A stretch of 64,000 bases of DNA, taken from NCBI GenBank assembly GCA_033725935.1, contig MU867077.1, forward strand, positions 248,001 to 312,000, in the 5' to 3' direction. The notes under the pieces were generated by a model. That model worked only from the letters and a program-made list of their open reading frames with translations. It was not told where the DNA came from and ran no database searches. Both the position numbers and the translations under genes were made by a program. The stretch is from Cladorrhinum sp. PSN259 (taxonomy: Eukaryota; Ascomycota; Sordariomycetes; Sordariales; Podosporaceae). Below are positions 1-10,900 of this stretch, piece after piece (position 1 is the first letter of the stretch; every line of letters begins with the position of its first letter).

Positions 1-89
1 CTTCTCCTTTTTTCAATATTCGACAACGAGCGTGTAGTAGTCAACTTGGCCCTTGCAGTCCATACCTTTTCGCTGTACCTACTCCTGCA

Positions 90-528
90 CTACTCTTGCT
101 GGTCATCCCCCCTCCTTGCAGCTTCCGCAGCCTCAGCGGCCAACCTCCTCTCCCTCAGAATGAGCCTTCTCGTCCTCAGCCTCTCAAGCTCAGCGTGAAT
201 TTCGTCCCTCTCCAGGGGGATTCGGTTCGCATTCTCCGCTTTGGGCCAGAATTCGGGCACGGTGAATCGCTCGTCTAGGTTGGTGCCGAAGTAGTACATG
301 ATTCCTATGGGAAACATTACGTACATGCCGAACTTGTTCACGTCAGTACAAACCACCTTTGGCTAGAGTGAGAGGAGTTTGGACGAAGGGAGCGGCTTAA
401 TTGGTAGAGGAGGGCGGCAAGGAGAGGTGATAGTGAAAGGGGAGGTTAGGGGAGGCGGGGGTCAAGAGTGAGAGTGGGAGGGGTTGAGGCAAACGTACTT
501 TGAAAACTTCCAGGTTTAGTCCTCCCAT
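90..528 (-). CDS. PET100: PET100, cytochrome c oxidase assembly protein
   Basis: Two exons read on the minus strand: 499-528 (start codon 526-528) and 90-332, with a 166-nt intron at 333-498 (donor GTACGT, acceptor AG at 333-334). The product is 90 residues. It begins MGGLNLEVFK and continues with FGMYVMFPIGIMYYFGTNLD, the single membrane segment and motif typical of the PET100 family, then a charged helical tail (about residues 50-90, rich in E and R). The family is an inner mitochondrial membrane chaperone that joins subunits of complex IV; length and lack of a cleaved presequence fit. The first exon is only ten codons, so the gene is easily missed or started wrongly in exon 2. It is head to head with SKP1. 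Family call is from motif recognition; function is inferred from the family. Confidence 0.9.
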
Positions 529-2041
529 CTTCAAAGCTAACAACGGAGATTCAGATTTGGTGGAGAACAAGCGATGACAAGAATGTGGTCTTATTATGTA
601 GATAAGTGGTGTTGTCGAAAGTAGCTGGTTGAAGGAGCTCGAAAATGACGGCGTAAAGCTCAAAGCTCAATTCCTATCGCGGCAACGCAAGCATCATCCG
701 ACCCCAAAATTCTGGAACTACTTCTACGGTGGTGTGGGGCACACCGGCAACGAACTATGCCAAGACAAAAATCCCTGCCCAGCAAACACCGTTTGGCCTT
801 CAGTCCCGTTCACTGGGCGAGGTATTCCGTACTCTCCGGGGCAATAACTTTTACTGTGGCGATGTTTGCTTGCGGCTTCCAATGACCACGAAACTATGTA
901 CAATGCCCGAATGCATCTGGACTCGAGCTCAATACCGACGAAGCTCACGAAACTGGGGCGGTGATCCACTTGATTCCAATGTTCCATCGGAGACGGTCAT
1001 AGATATCTGAAGAAAAATATATCTCCGAAGAGTACCAAGGATATGTCTGCTGTGCAAGGTAACTCTGGTGTAAGAATGGGCACGGCTGGCAGATATTCGG
1101 TCGTCTGAACTTAACCTGGGCCGGCGGGGAAGGTTTGGCGCGGAGAGGAGAGGCTACGCTTGTCTTCTCCAAGCGGAATTGGTTAACGGCGGTAGTCTAG
1201 ATGATATGAGATGAAAAAGCTGTGGCTTGCGCGCCGTTGGCAAGATTTTGCAGGTTGCCACCCGCTGCAGGTGACAATAAAATGAAAGATCTACTAAGTC
1301 CGGTAACTTGCAGGCTGCCTCGGAGGACTCGTTGGTAGGGAGCACGCCTTCCCGGCCTTTCACCCCGAAAATTTGAGTTCGGCATGTCAACCAAATTGGC
1401 AAGTGAGCTCGCAACCACTGACAACAAGTACGAACTTCTGCGTTGCAACGAAGTCATATCAACCTCAGGACCCATCGTCTGCCTGCTCAGTTCCCCTTGC
1501 AGTACAAACCCCACTGCGGCAGGCATCAACGTCAAACCCCATAAAAGAACTATCAAAGAAGGCGGATCAAAGCCGAGGGTGGTCTGTGCACCACGGTAGC
1601 TTCCCCACCAAAGCCCCAGTCTCCTTCCTCATTGCAGCGCCGCGTGGGCTGCCTGTTCCAACTACCTTAACTCGAGACCAGAGAAGACTCACCTTTCAAC
1701 ATACAAACCAACTCATCTTTGTCCGCTTGTGCAAGGTTTCCTTCTCGGCAAGCCACAAACCTATTTCCAGAACCCTTCCCAATTCCAGGTATTTAAAACC
1801 TTCCCAAATCACACCGTCCTTCCAAATCTTCCTTTCGGCAACCCAACTTCAGTGTCAGACTTGCAACCCCGCCACCACAGATTCTATCAATCATCAGCAT
1901 CGTCACGGCTGCAATCGCTAATACTTCTTTTACTACGCAACAGCCTCGCTATCAACACAGACATCTTCAACAAATGTACATCATACATTCTTCGTGCTTT
2001 TTTGAATCTCGATGTGCTAACTCAACATCCGCAGTTTCAAA
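529..2041. other. Divergent spacer PET100/SKP1
   Basis: About 1.5 kb between two start codons on opposite strands. Open frames of up to 182 codons here lack an ATG start, family resemblance or splice support. The right end is the SKP1 leader: pyrimidine-rich with CAAC/ATC runs from about 1680 on. I see nothing else recognisable. Confidence 0.6.
2015..2034 (+). promoter_or_regulatory. Probable 5' leader intron end of SKP1
   Basis: GTGCTAAC followed 13 nt later by CCGCAG at 2029-2034 is a textbook fungal branch point and 3' splice site. It lies seven bases before the SKP1 start codon, so the leader is probably spliced just before the ATG. The matching donor was not identified with confidence. 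Confidence 0.55.
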
Positions 2042-2685
2042 ATGACTGAGAACGCTGTCAACAAGGTCTCTCTTCAGAGCAATGATGGACACCGCATCAC
2101 CGTTGGTATGTCAAACCATCCATTCAGCCCTGTACCGCTATCATCATTGGCTAATCAAGAGTACTACAGACCGTGTTGTCGCGGAACGATCTGTCCTAAT
2201 CAAGAACCTCATCGAGGATCTCGGTGACGAGGCCGTCGCCAGCGAGGCCATTCCCCTCCCTAACGTCAACCATGCCGTCCTTCAAAAGGTCGTCGAGTGG
2301 TGCGAGCATCACAGGAACGACGTTGCTCAGGCAGGCGAGGATGATAGCGACAACCGAAAGAAGACCACCGACATTGAAGAGTGGGATCAAAAGTTCATGC
2401 AGGTTGACCAGGAGATGCTTTTCGAGATCATTCTTGTAAGTTGTTGCCCACTTGGGCCGGACATGCTGCCCGGTTACATTCCGTGATGCTAATATGAAAT
2501 GATCTCAGGCGGCCAACTACATGGATATCAAGGCACTCCTTGACGTCGGCTGCAAGACCGTTGCAAACATGATAAAGGGTAAATCACCGGAGGAGATCCG
2601 CAAGACTTTCAACATCACCAACGACTTCACCCCAGAGGAGGAGGAGCAAATTCGTCGGGAGAATGAGTGGGCCGAGGATCGTTAG
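2042..2685 (+). CDS. SKP1: SKP1, SCF ubiquitin ligase adaptor (scon-3/sconC type)
   Basis: Three exons: 2042-2105, 2170-2435 and 2509-2685; introns of 64 and 73 nt with GTATGT and GTAAGT donors and a TGCTAAT branch in the second. The product is 168 residues. It has the N-terminal BTB/POZ-like half (VSLQSNDGHRITVDRVVAERS...) and the C-terminal Skp1 dimer/F-box binding helices (TTDIEEWDQKFMQVDQEMLF, then ANYMDIKALLDVGCKTVANM, ending ENEWAEDR). These motifs are nearly invariant in fungal Skp1. The protein bridges Cul1 to F-box proteins; in filamentous fungi it is known as scon-3 or sconC and takes part in sulfur regulation. An F-box-like gene lies at the far end of this window (63.3 kb), but nothing shows that the two are functional partners. 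Confidence 0.96.
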
Positions 2686-4404
2686 AAGCCGACAACCTCG
2701 ACAAGCCAAGAGGATATGGATTGCCAACAAGATAAGGGTTGCGCCCCCGAGTCATTACTCACCGCTTAATTCGCACGCAGTCGCTCAACGCAACATTTGG
2801 TATTCGGAAGTTGGGAGCATTTCTTATTAATGATGGGCGTTTGGGTCTTTTTTGGTTTCTTTGCGGCTGATAGATATCGTCTTCGGTATTTGGCAAGCGC
2901 GCGTGGTTTTGGAATGCCCTGGAAAAAGGCATCGGCAACACGTGGGCTCTGATCCATCTAGAAAATAGTTACAGGGGCGGTATCAAAAGCAAAACTGGGT
3001 ATTCGATTATGCCCGCGGTTGTGGGGAGGCCAGTTTTGATAGCGTATCTTTTTCCGCAGCCGGTTTAATCTACAGAGACGTCACCTAAATCTGTCGTGTT
3101 CGCAAGCGTTAGTGGGTTACTATTTGCCGGGACACTAAATTCGCTGAATCGTGGAACTTTCCAGCCACGGTTCATTAGAATTTCTTTGATTTCAGATATT
3201 CCTGCATGGTTCTTCGAGTTTAGCTGCCTCTCAACTGACCCTGACCACCCCGCCTTTATCAAATGTTGTCTAAAAGACTCGTCGGTACCTGGCAGACTTG
3301 ACGCCACTGCCCTCATAATATTTAGTCATTTCACTTTTAAGAGAATGGGTGGATTTTTTTGGGATCTTTTTGGAGGGTTTAATATCTGTGGTTAAAGCTA
3401 CCTTTAATCAGGTATCAAGATTAGAAGATAGGGACAACCTGTGTACAGTCCCTGATCACCTCGTCGGTTGATCGGTCCCGTTTCATATTACGCCACTTTC
3501 GTAGTCAAGAGAACCCAAGAGACATCTGAAAGGGTGAGTAAGTTTGAAACAAACGTACATTGTCAATGGATAAGACTTGAAAAAGGTCTTGGAAGGCGAG
3601 AGAGAGAGAGAGCGAGAGAGAGAGAGAGAGAGAGAAGTACAGTCGGTTCAATTGAATAACGCCGGGAAGCTGGCCTCATGTTCCGTGGTTCCGCAATTCT
3701 ACGAGGCGAGTCCTGCGATCCCTAAATATAGTCATGATAGTAACTCGTTAATTACAACGCCCTGGAGCGGTTGCTATTATCTAAGCTGTGGTCAGTTGAC
3801 TGCTCGCCAGTCTGAATCCAAGTGGGCCAGAGATATCACAAGATAATGGGCAGGAAAAGAGGGGCTTGAATCAAAAGTCTGTTGCTTCATAACCACAAAG
3901 ATGACCATCATCACAAACAGGTATCATGTTTATCAGCAATCAAATGCTTTCTCATCTCATTCCTTTTTTGTTGTCCCTGAAACCCTCAAAATGCCATGGC
4001 AATACTCCGTTAAATAAAGTCCAGGAAGGTAATGAGAGATTGATTCCCAGTGCCCATCCGAAAAATGCCCAACCGAAAGATCCCTTGGCCCAAAGCACCC
4101 TAATTCCTCTCTAATCAACGCCTTAAGCCTCGTTTCCGAAACTCCAATTTTGACTGTCGAGTTTCCCCTCGGCTCCCCCACAAACTAATCAAAGAGGCTG
4201 ATCAAGCATGGCATCTGGTCGTGAAGAAACTGTCGTTACTCATCGTAAGGGCCGTCCAAATGATGCTGCTACCAAGGGTGAAAAATGGAGTTCCTTCGGT
4301 CGTCTGGTCTGGCGCCCACCAGAAAGCAAGCAAGGGGAGAAGTCGAATTGTACATCGTCTCGTTTGGGGTTCGAATGAGGAATAAGGACGAAGAGAAAAG
4401 GTAT
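2686..4404. other. Convergent spacer SKP1/eL39
   Basis: About 1.7 kb holding both 3' flanks. Apart from a GA microsatellite near 3.6 kb there is no supported gene. Short open frames here have no family features. Confidence 0.6.
3598..3635. repeat. (GA)n microsatellite
   Basis: A 38-base run of GA dinucleotides with a single GC interruption near 3613. Confidence 0.95.
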
Positions 4405-4871
4405 TTAGAGGCCGAGGCGGGTCTTGCGCCAATGTCTGCGCTTGGCGTTGTATCTGGAGTTTTGGCATGTCAGCACTTCCTGCTCTCTCTCATTATGCCG
4501 GTCCTCGATAGGGCCGTAGTTTGTTGCTGCCTCCTCCCCCAATCTATCATGTCGTCGGTGCTGAGAAGCTCGGGCAATCGTACCTGATGGTGTTACCAGT
4601 GCGGAGCCGAATCCATTGGGGAATGGGGCGGTTCTGCTTCTGGGCCTTAGCAAGCTTCTGCTTGATCTTGAAGGTCTTGTGGCTCTGTTGTCAATCAGGG
4701 ATATTAGCTTCTGCAAGTCATCATAATGGTGGTGCTGCCATTGCCAACTTGATGCCCCTCCCAATCTCTGCTTCCGAAAATTGGCGATAATTTGCACAAT
4801 TATCGAAATCGAGATCGGGAAGTTCGTCGAAATCAGTAACCGGGCGTCGAACAGTCGTTACGTACCGGCAT
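4405..4871 (-). CDS. RPL39: 60S ribosomal protein eL39
   Basis: Three exons on the minus strand: 4866-4871 (ATG CCG only), 4584-4684 and 4405-4453. Introns are 181 nt (donor GTACGT) and 130 nt (donor GTACGA, acceptor CTCCAG). Together they encode 51 residues, exactly the family length: MP-SHKTFKIKQKLAKAQ, QNRPIPQWIRLRTGNTIR, YNAKRRHWRKTRLGL. eL39 is a very basic protein lining the peptide exit tunnel of the large subunit. An intron right after two codons is common in fungal ribosomal protein genes. No single open frame covers the gene, so ORF-based methods miss it. It is head to head with ARL1. Confidence 0.95.
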
Positions 4872-5566
4872 TTTGACGGTGTTGTCGTGAAGTACCGAAA
4901 GATGTCGATTCCGTGATGCTGCGGCAGAGTGGGTTGGATTCGAAAATATGGTGTGGGCTTTGAATTTGCCCTCTGCTAGGGCCGGCGGAGTGTGATTGTG
5001 GCTGAGTCACGTGGAGCTTGCGAATTCTGCGTGGCTAGTGGGGAGTCTGAGAAGAAAGATAGTGGCTTGCCCAATTTCCAGTTTTCCAAGGCCTGCAGCG
5101 GCACAACAAGCCAAGACCCTCCACTGCCGGCGCAAGCCATCTGCCAATCGCATGCCAGTCCAACGACGCCCGTGCGTCTTCGATTATCAAGACAAGGGGG
5201 CCATTCGAGATTCTGGAACCCGATGCTGCCTTTGGATTTGATGAAAGAACCAAAGCGCTGCATGAACGACTAGCAAAAATCTTTCGGTTATTTTAATTTG
5301 AAGAAATAAGGGGGAGGCCTCTGCAACGGGTCTACATTTTCATCTCCAGTTCTCAGCGGCATTTGAAGGCTTCACTTGCGCCGTTCTCGGGCTTTTGCTG
5401 TCCGATTCTACTTGTCACTTTTGTCAGGCTGTCCTCCTCGTCCTCGTCCCCTTGCCAGTGGATCATCTTCGCGACGAACTCGCCGTCCGCACCTGAATCA
5501 CGCAACGCATACCCCATATCTAATATCAACAACGCGCCGGGTTCACCGGGTGTAAAGTACGGCAAG
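4872..5566. other. Divergent promoter region eL39/ARL1
   Basis: About 700 bp between the two start codons. No coding feature is supported. Short CT-rich stretches occur around 5420-5470 (TCCTCCTCGTCCTCG). Confidence 0.5.
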
Positions 5567-6253
5567 ATGGGTCAAAGCATGTCATGGCTGTCTAACTTGT
5601 CCAACCTGTTCTGGGCGAAGAAGGAAATCCGAATCCTGATCCTGGGACTGGTTAGCCTCCCCTGGCCCACCAAACCCCCAAATGCGCGCGCACCGTACTG
5701 ACCCAGATGCGCTTCCCAGGATAACGCTGGCAAGACTACTCTCCTCTACAGACTCAAGATCGGCGAGGTAGTAACGACGATACCGACCATCGGATTCAAC
5801 GTCGAATCGGTGACGTACAAGAACCTCAACTTCAACGTGTGGGATCTAGGTGGACAGACCAGCATCAGGCCTTATTGGAGATGTTACTATGCGAACACGG
5901 CGGCAGTTATTTTCGTGGTTGACTCGACCGATATCGAGCGTCTGCAGACTGCGGCGGATGAGTTGGCAGCCATGTTGAACGAGGAGGAGCTCAAGGACGC
6001 CGCGTTGCTGGTGTTTGCAAACAAGCAAGACCAACCAGGGGCGAAGGGTGCAGGCGATATCTCACAGGCACTCAGGCTCGGCGAGTTGAGGGACAGAAAC
6101 TGGAGCATCATGGCATGCAGTGCTGTGGAGGGCTCTGGTATAACTGAAGGAATGGACTGGCTGGTGGTGAGTAAATTTGCAAAGAAAACAAAGTCAGACA
6201 TTTTGCGCCCAGGGGTACTAACGCAGCCACAGCAAACCGTATCACAGGAGTAA
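5567..6253 (+). CDS. ARL1: ARL1, ARF-like small GTPase
   Basis: Three exons: 5567-5650, 5720-6166 and 6233-6253. Intron 1 (69 nt) has the weaker donor GTTAGC; intron 2 (66 nt) has GTGAGT and a TACTAAC branch. The 183-residue product equals the usual Arl1 length. Visible elements: Gly2 for N-myristoylation and an amphipathic N-terminal helix (MGQSMSWLSNLSNLFW); P-loop GLDNAGKT; switch I IPTIGFNVES; WDLGGQ with the catalytic Gln; NKQD; and the SA loop (CSAVEG). Arl1 acts at the trans-Golgi, recruiting GRIP-domain tethers. The last exon encodes only QTVSQE. The upstream in-frame open stretch from 5363 is leader, since alignment with Arl1 begins at MGQSMSW. Confidence 0.95.
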
Positions 6254-7188
6254 GGAGCAATATCCATGTTTTTTTTGGGAATTACACGAGCAGGACAGCC
6301 TCTGTACAACACACAGACAGGCAACACGGGCCCTGTTATCTGGATTTTGCCAGGACCCCGATTTGGGTATTTTAAACCACACTTGAAGACGGGACGGCGA
6401 GTCCATCTCGGCGTTTTAATGAGGAACCACTGGCTGGCTATGCATCAGCCAAATGTGGATGAAATCATGCGAAACGGCGTAGAGGTTGCATCAGGAGGAA
6501 TGGGAAAGCGTCTTTTCGGGCGTGGCGACGTATACAGTACCCTACAACTTTTAATATAAACATCCCCCTGGCGGATAGGTCCTGGGGTTAATCTTCTCTT
6601 ACGTTGCATGACCTCCATGCCTTGATGAGGAATGGCTGGAGGATCTAGCTAATTGAGGTTGTTGAGGTGTTTCCAAGGCCTGAGGTTATGGTTTAAATGA
6701 TATTATCTTGCGAAGTGGGCATGTCTTTAAGTCCAACCCTGGAGCGGGATACTCGAAACGCTTTCATGTGGTTTTGAGCATCACCTGTTAGATTGAGCAT
6801 CCCGCCATATCCCGGCAATCTATGGGACCCTGGACTTGTTTTGCAGGTATTCCAACACAAACGAAGCATATGATAGCCTTTGGAAACTGAGAGCAATGGC
6901 TTATTTTCTCATCTTTATTGATGCGCTTGTTACAAGACATTGATAAATTGTGGGTCGCTACACATCAGATCGCCGGACGTCACTCTAGCGATGAGCTGCC
7001 CCGCCCCCACATAGAGGTCCAGCCCTGCGACAGCTGAAGTGAGCTTCCATCTTAATGCTCCAATAACACCCTTCTAAGCTTTCATAAATCTCATCTCTTT
7101 TTCATTTTTAGCTCTCATCTTCATCTGTGGAACCATAACTCGCCCCAACCACCAAGTTGAAATCCAATGAGACACCCCAGCCTTCATC
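6254..7188. other. Spacer ARL1 to hydrolase gene
   Basis: About 930 bp with the ARL1 3' end and the promoter of the next gene. From about 7070 it is pyrimidine-rich (CATCTCTTTTTCATTTTTAGCTC), like a fungal leader. No gene is supported. Confidence 0.5.
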
Positions 7189-8608
7189 ATGAAGAAAACA
7201 CTCCTCCTCGTCTTCATTCACGGCTTCAAGGTAATTCTTATCACCCTCACAGCTTGCTCGTCACAAGAACTTATCTGCTAAACACTTACATCCCATCCAA
7301 AAGGGAAATGACCAAACCTTCGGTCACAACCTCTCATTCACAACCCACCTCAAGCGTCTCCTCACCGCCTCCCTACCAAACCTCAACATCCTGACAGTAA
7401 TCTACCCAACCTACGAAACCAGGGGCGACCTAACAGAGTGCGTCTCCCGCTTCAGCGACTGGCTCCTCAACAAAGTCATAGACCTAGAAGTAGCAGCCGG
7501 CACCCCGTCACCCACAATCGACCCTTCGGTGCACGTAATCCTAGTGGGACACTCAATGGGCGGCATCGTAGCAGCCGAAACGGCCATTTCTTTGGCCTCG
7601 GAACAGCCAATCCACAACACCGACCCTTCCCCAGACGGACACGACGGTGCGGGGCCCTCCGCATCCTCAATGCCGGCCCCAAACTCGCTCATGTTCCCTT
7701 ACGTACAGGGAGTCCTGGCATTCGACACTCCCTTTCTGGGTATCTCCCCCGGCGTGGTAGCTCACGGCGCCGAATCGCACTATGTGGCTGCGAGCACGGC
7801 AATTTCGCAACTTTCTGGTCTGACGAGCTTATGGGGCGGTGCAAATGTTAACTCACAAGCAAATACGAAAGCGGCCGAGGCAGCGCGCGCTTTGCCCGCA
7901 CCGGCAGCTAACCCACCTCCTCAGAAACAAGAATCCCAAAAAGGTGGTGGAGGAGGAGGCGGTAGCGGCAGCGGATGGGGTAAATGGAGCACGATAGCAA
8001 TGGCAGCCGGCGCCGTGGGTGCAGTAGCAGCCGGAGGCGCAGCGGCATACTTGAAAAGGGACCAGATCTCGCAGACTTTAAACTGGGCCACCTCCCACTT
8101 GGAGTTTATCGGCTGCTTGGGACGCAGGGAAGAACTTCGAAGACGGGTATCGTACATGGCCAGGCTGAATAAAGAGTTGGGCGTGGGGTTCGGTAATTTC
8201 TACACGAGACTGGGAGACTCTGCGAGCGCAGGCAAGTCGGCTTCGAATAGTTACACGGGTATGGTGATGGGCAAGGAGCGAACGTTTTGCGTTGTTCCCC
8301 AAAAGGATCCCGCGGGCGATTGGAGGCCGGCCGTGAATGATTATGCGACGGATGAGGTGACGGCGCATATTTGTGAGTTTTTTCTTCTTCTCAACACTTA
8401 TCCCCCTGAATGAATGAATGAAACCAACAAGGAAACTAACTCTAAGAAAACAATAGCAATGTTCGAGCCCAAAGAGAACCCGGGATACGAAAAACTGGCC
8501 AACGACGCCCGGGACATGATTACCAGCTGGTTGCAAAACGATTGGTATGCGAGCAGTAACAGTAGCAGCAACACCGACACAAAAGCAGGTGAAACGGTCA
8601 GGGCATGA
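7189..8608 (+). CDS. Alpha/beta hydrolase, lipase/DUF676-like
   Basis: Three exons: 7189-7230, 7304-8372 and 8457-8608; introns of 73 nt (GTAATT) and 84 nt (GTGAGT, AACTAAC branch). The product is 420 residues. It opens with LLLVFIHGFKGND, the oxyanion-strand motif of serine hydrolases, and has the nucleophile elbow GHSMGG with Ser at about residue 98. A glycine run follows at about 227-240, then an alanine/glycine helix (about 245-265) that could be a membrane or membrane-contact segment. The third exon supplies the C-terminal MFEPKENPGYEKLANDARD helix; the His in TAHI just before the splice is a candidate catalytic base. It resembles fungal DUF676/PGAP1-like lipases. Substrate is unknown. 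The start at 7189 was chosen because exon 1 splices in phase into the conserved strand. Confidence 0.82.
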
Positions 8609-9096
8609 CGATTGTTGCATTTTGCTTTCTTTGTTTTTTGGTCCCCCTTTTCCCGTCCCATCCATTATTCGGGTAATCTCTATTTCACCAAGGGCGTCGT
8701 TAGGTGTTTTTGGTCTATGGAATGTCCCCCCCTTTATCTTCTCTTGTATAATATCACACAAATTACAGTTAATGATACCCAATTATTTTTTCTTTCTTTC
8801 TTCAGCCATTTTTGCTTTAGCCATCTTTACTCTAAAACAATTTCTTTTTCATTGTTGCTCATGATGTTATCGCTCGAAAATGTTGCTTTATGCAGACGCC
8901 ATGACAGATATCCGGACCAACAAAATGCTGCTGATAAGCAAGAGTAGAATCATGACCGGAGTTGAACGGATTCGCTGGGCTCTGAAATGCCGGTGGATAT
9001 GATACCCCCAGCTCTCTTTGCGATGTGTGACGTTCCGCACCGGGAACACGCGCCCAGACAATCAGGTCGCGGCGAGCGTTGGAGAGAATAAGCACC
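8609..9096. other. Convergent 3' spacer, hydrolase/PHS1
   Basis: About 490 bp, T-rich, with both 3' untranslated regions. No gene seen. Confidence 0.5.
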
Positions 9097-9934
9097 CTAT
9101 TGCTTCTTCTTCTCGGAGCCCTTGCCGGCGCCACCACCGAGATACTTTCTCCTCTGCTTGAGCATATGAGAGTAGAGAATGACAGAACCTAAAATCAATG
9201 AGTTTCATGATATCAGCACCAAATAAAAGGACTTGTTTTATTTCGCGAGAGACAAGGGGTGTCGGCGGCGGCGAAAAACTTACCAGGGATATAAGACAGT
9301 AAAACGGCAGTCAGCGCATAAGGATACCACGAAGCCAAGTAGGATGCAGGGCCGAACAGGGCCTTGAGGGTCATGGCGACCTCGCTGCTGATGCCAATCG
9401 GGTAGAGGATCAAGAAGGCGCTGTACCGGAGCCAGTGCAGCGCGCCGGGGACGGCATCGAACTGCTTGAAGACAAAGTAGGTGTAGCGGATGACCTCGGT
9501 CGTGGCCCAGGCGCAAAGCATCGAGGAGTACCAGGTGCTGACGTTGAGGGGCTGGAACGGCCAGCAGACGGCCCACATGAGGAAGAGACGGCTGGCGACT
9601 TGCATCGAGGTGGTGAAGACGGGGGCGGGAACGACTCCTAGTTAAAGAGAGAGTTTAGTCTTTATGAGCGAAAGATTACACGGTAGCCAGAGAGACCAAA
9701 AAAAAAAAAAAAAACCTTACCAGTCAGCGCATGCAAAATCTCCACCACGGCAAAGGTCTGGGTGATGCGCGCAAAGTTGTCGACGACGAGCGGCACGAAG
9801 GCCGGTCCTCTCCATCCCAAAACAACAGCGACCCTGCCGAGGACGGCTGCCCACGCGATGGCAGAGGCTGCATTGTAGAGAACAAGGTAGGCCTTCTTGG
9901 GGCCGAAGCCGCCACCGTTTGTTGACTTTGCCAT
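9097..9934 (-). CDS. PHS1: PHS1, very-long-chain 3-hydroxyacyl-CoA dehydratase
   Basis: Three exons on the minus strand: 9721-9934, 9284-9637 and 9097-9188, giving 219 residues (yeast Phs1 is 217). Introns are 83 nt and 95 nt. The PTPLA/HACD family is an ER multi-pass membrane enzyme that removes water in each fatty-acid elongation cycle. Family marks: LYNAASAIAWA near the N-terminus, MQVASR, an ATTEVIRYTYF helix, and RYSAFLILYPIGISSE carrying the expected catalytic Tyr (about 150) and Glu (about 157). The third exon gives the last membrane segment and a lysine-rich tail (GSEKKKQ) suited to ER retrieval. Intron 1 has 17 T right after the 5' splice site. Confidence 0.94.
9698..9714 (-). repeat. 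T17 run after a 5' splice site
   Basis: Seventeen A on the plus strand, that is T17 in the PHS1 transcript, directly after the donor GTAAGG of intron 1. A homopolymer this close to the donor is unusual and could be length-variable. Confidence 0.9.
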
Positions 9935-10900
9935 TTCCTTTTTGTCTTTTGCGGTTGGTGATCTCTGAACGGTGACAAATTATGGGGTTTTGTTTTGTTG
10001 TCGTTGACCGTCGTATAGAACCGGAGTTCCTTTTTTATCAGTCTTGAACTAACTCTTGGTTTCCAAAATTTGAATCCCGATTCCGAACCGCGCTGTTGGG
10101 TTGAAGAAGTGGATTCTTAAGTTGACAGGGGAAAGCCAAGCAAGCGTGGTTGATCAGGGATCCAATGAAATCCCCCGAATGATGCTGTGGAGAAGACAGA
10201 GAGCTTCGGTTCGATCCGCCGTGTGCCCTGACAGCGACAGGGGGACCGAGGGGTCAGCTCTCAGCCAGGCGTTCTTCTGGTGCCAGGTAGGGAGGATGGT
10301 GATGATGAGGGTCTTGTTCTCTCGGTAGGTATTGTTGAATATCGAAGTTGGTGATTGAATTTACCCTTTTTTTTTCCTAATTGGTAACCAATTGGATTCC
10401 AATTCAAGTTGCTTATAGCCAAAAAAGGGGGCTGCAGCTCAGTCTGCCGCAAATGTCCAGCACCAAAACGTCACTGGTGGCTCTATTCTTTGAATATCGT
10501 TATGGTTTGAAAATTCATGTGCCACTCGAACCATTTTGAGATTTGCAGCGTTTGAGAAGCCACGTGGGAGTCCTGTGGGTATCACTTCGTGGGGTAGGAG
10601 CACCGCATTTAAGGGAAGGTTCGTATGTATCAAATGCTTCATTCACGGAAAAAGAAGATGAGAGTTATCCTAAAACTACAAAAACCAAAAAGCCAATCAG
10701 GTATCGTATCCAACTCCAATCCAAATGCCCACCACCGATTCCTCCCATCCCACCTCACAATAATAACAAAAACATGGCAAATTGGCCCGTTAAATATGAA
10801 ACTGATCCAGTCAGTCATCTCATCATCTCATCACCACCATCATATAATAATCTTCCCCAGCAAACACCAACTCGCAACAATATCCGCCTCAACCGAGCTC
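9935..10900. other. Spacer upstream of PHS1
   Basis: About 970 bp holding the PHS1 promoter and the 3' flank of the gene at 10.9 kb. Open frames are short and lack features. Confidence 0.5.

Noticed and set aside
1373..1921. 182-codon frame upstream of SKP1
   Set aside because: Begins with TTG rather than ATG and lies in the SKP1 leader/promoter; no motif.
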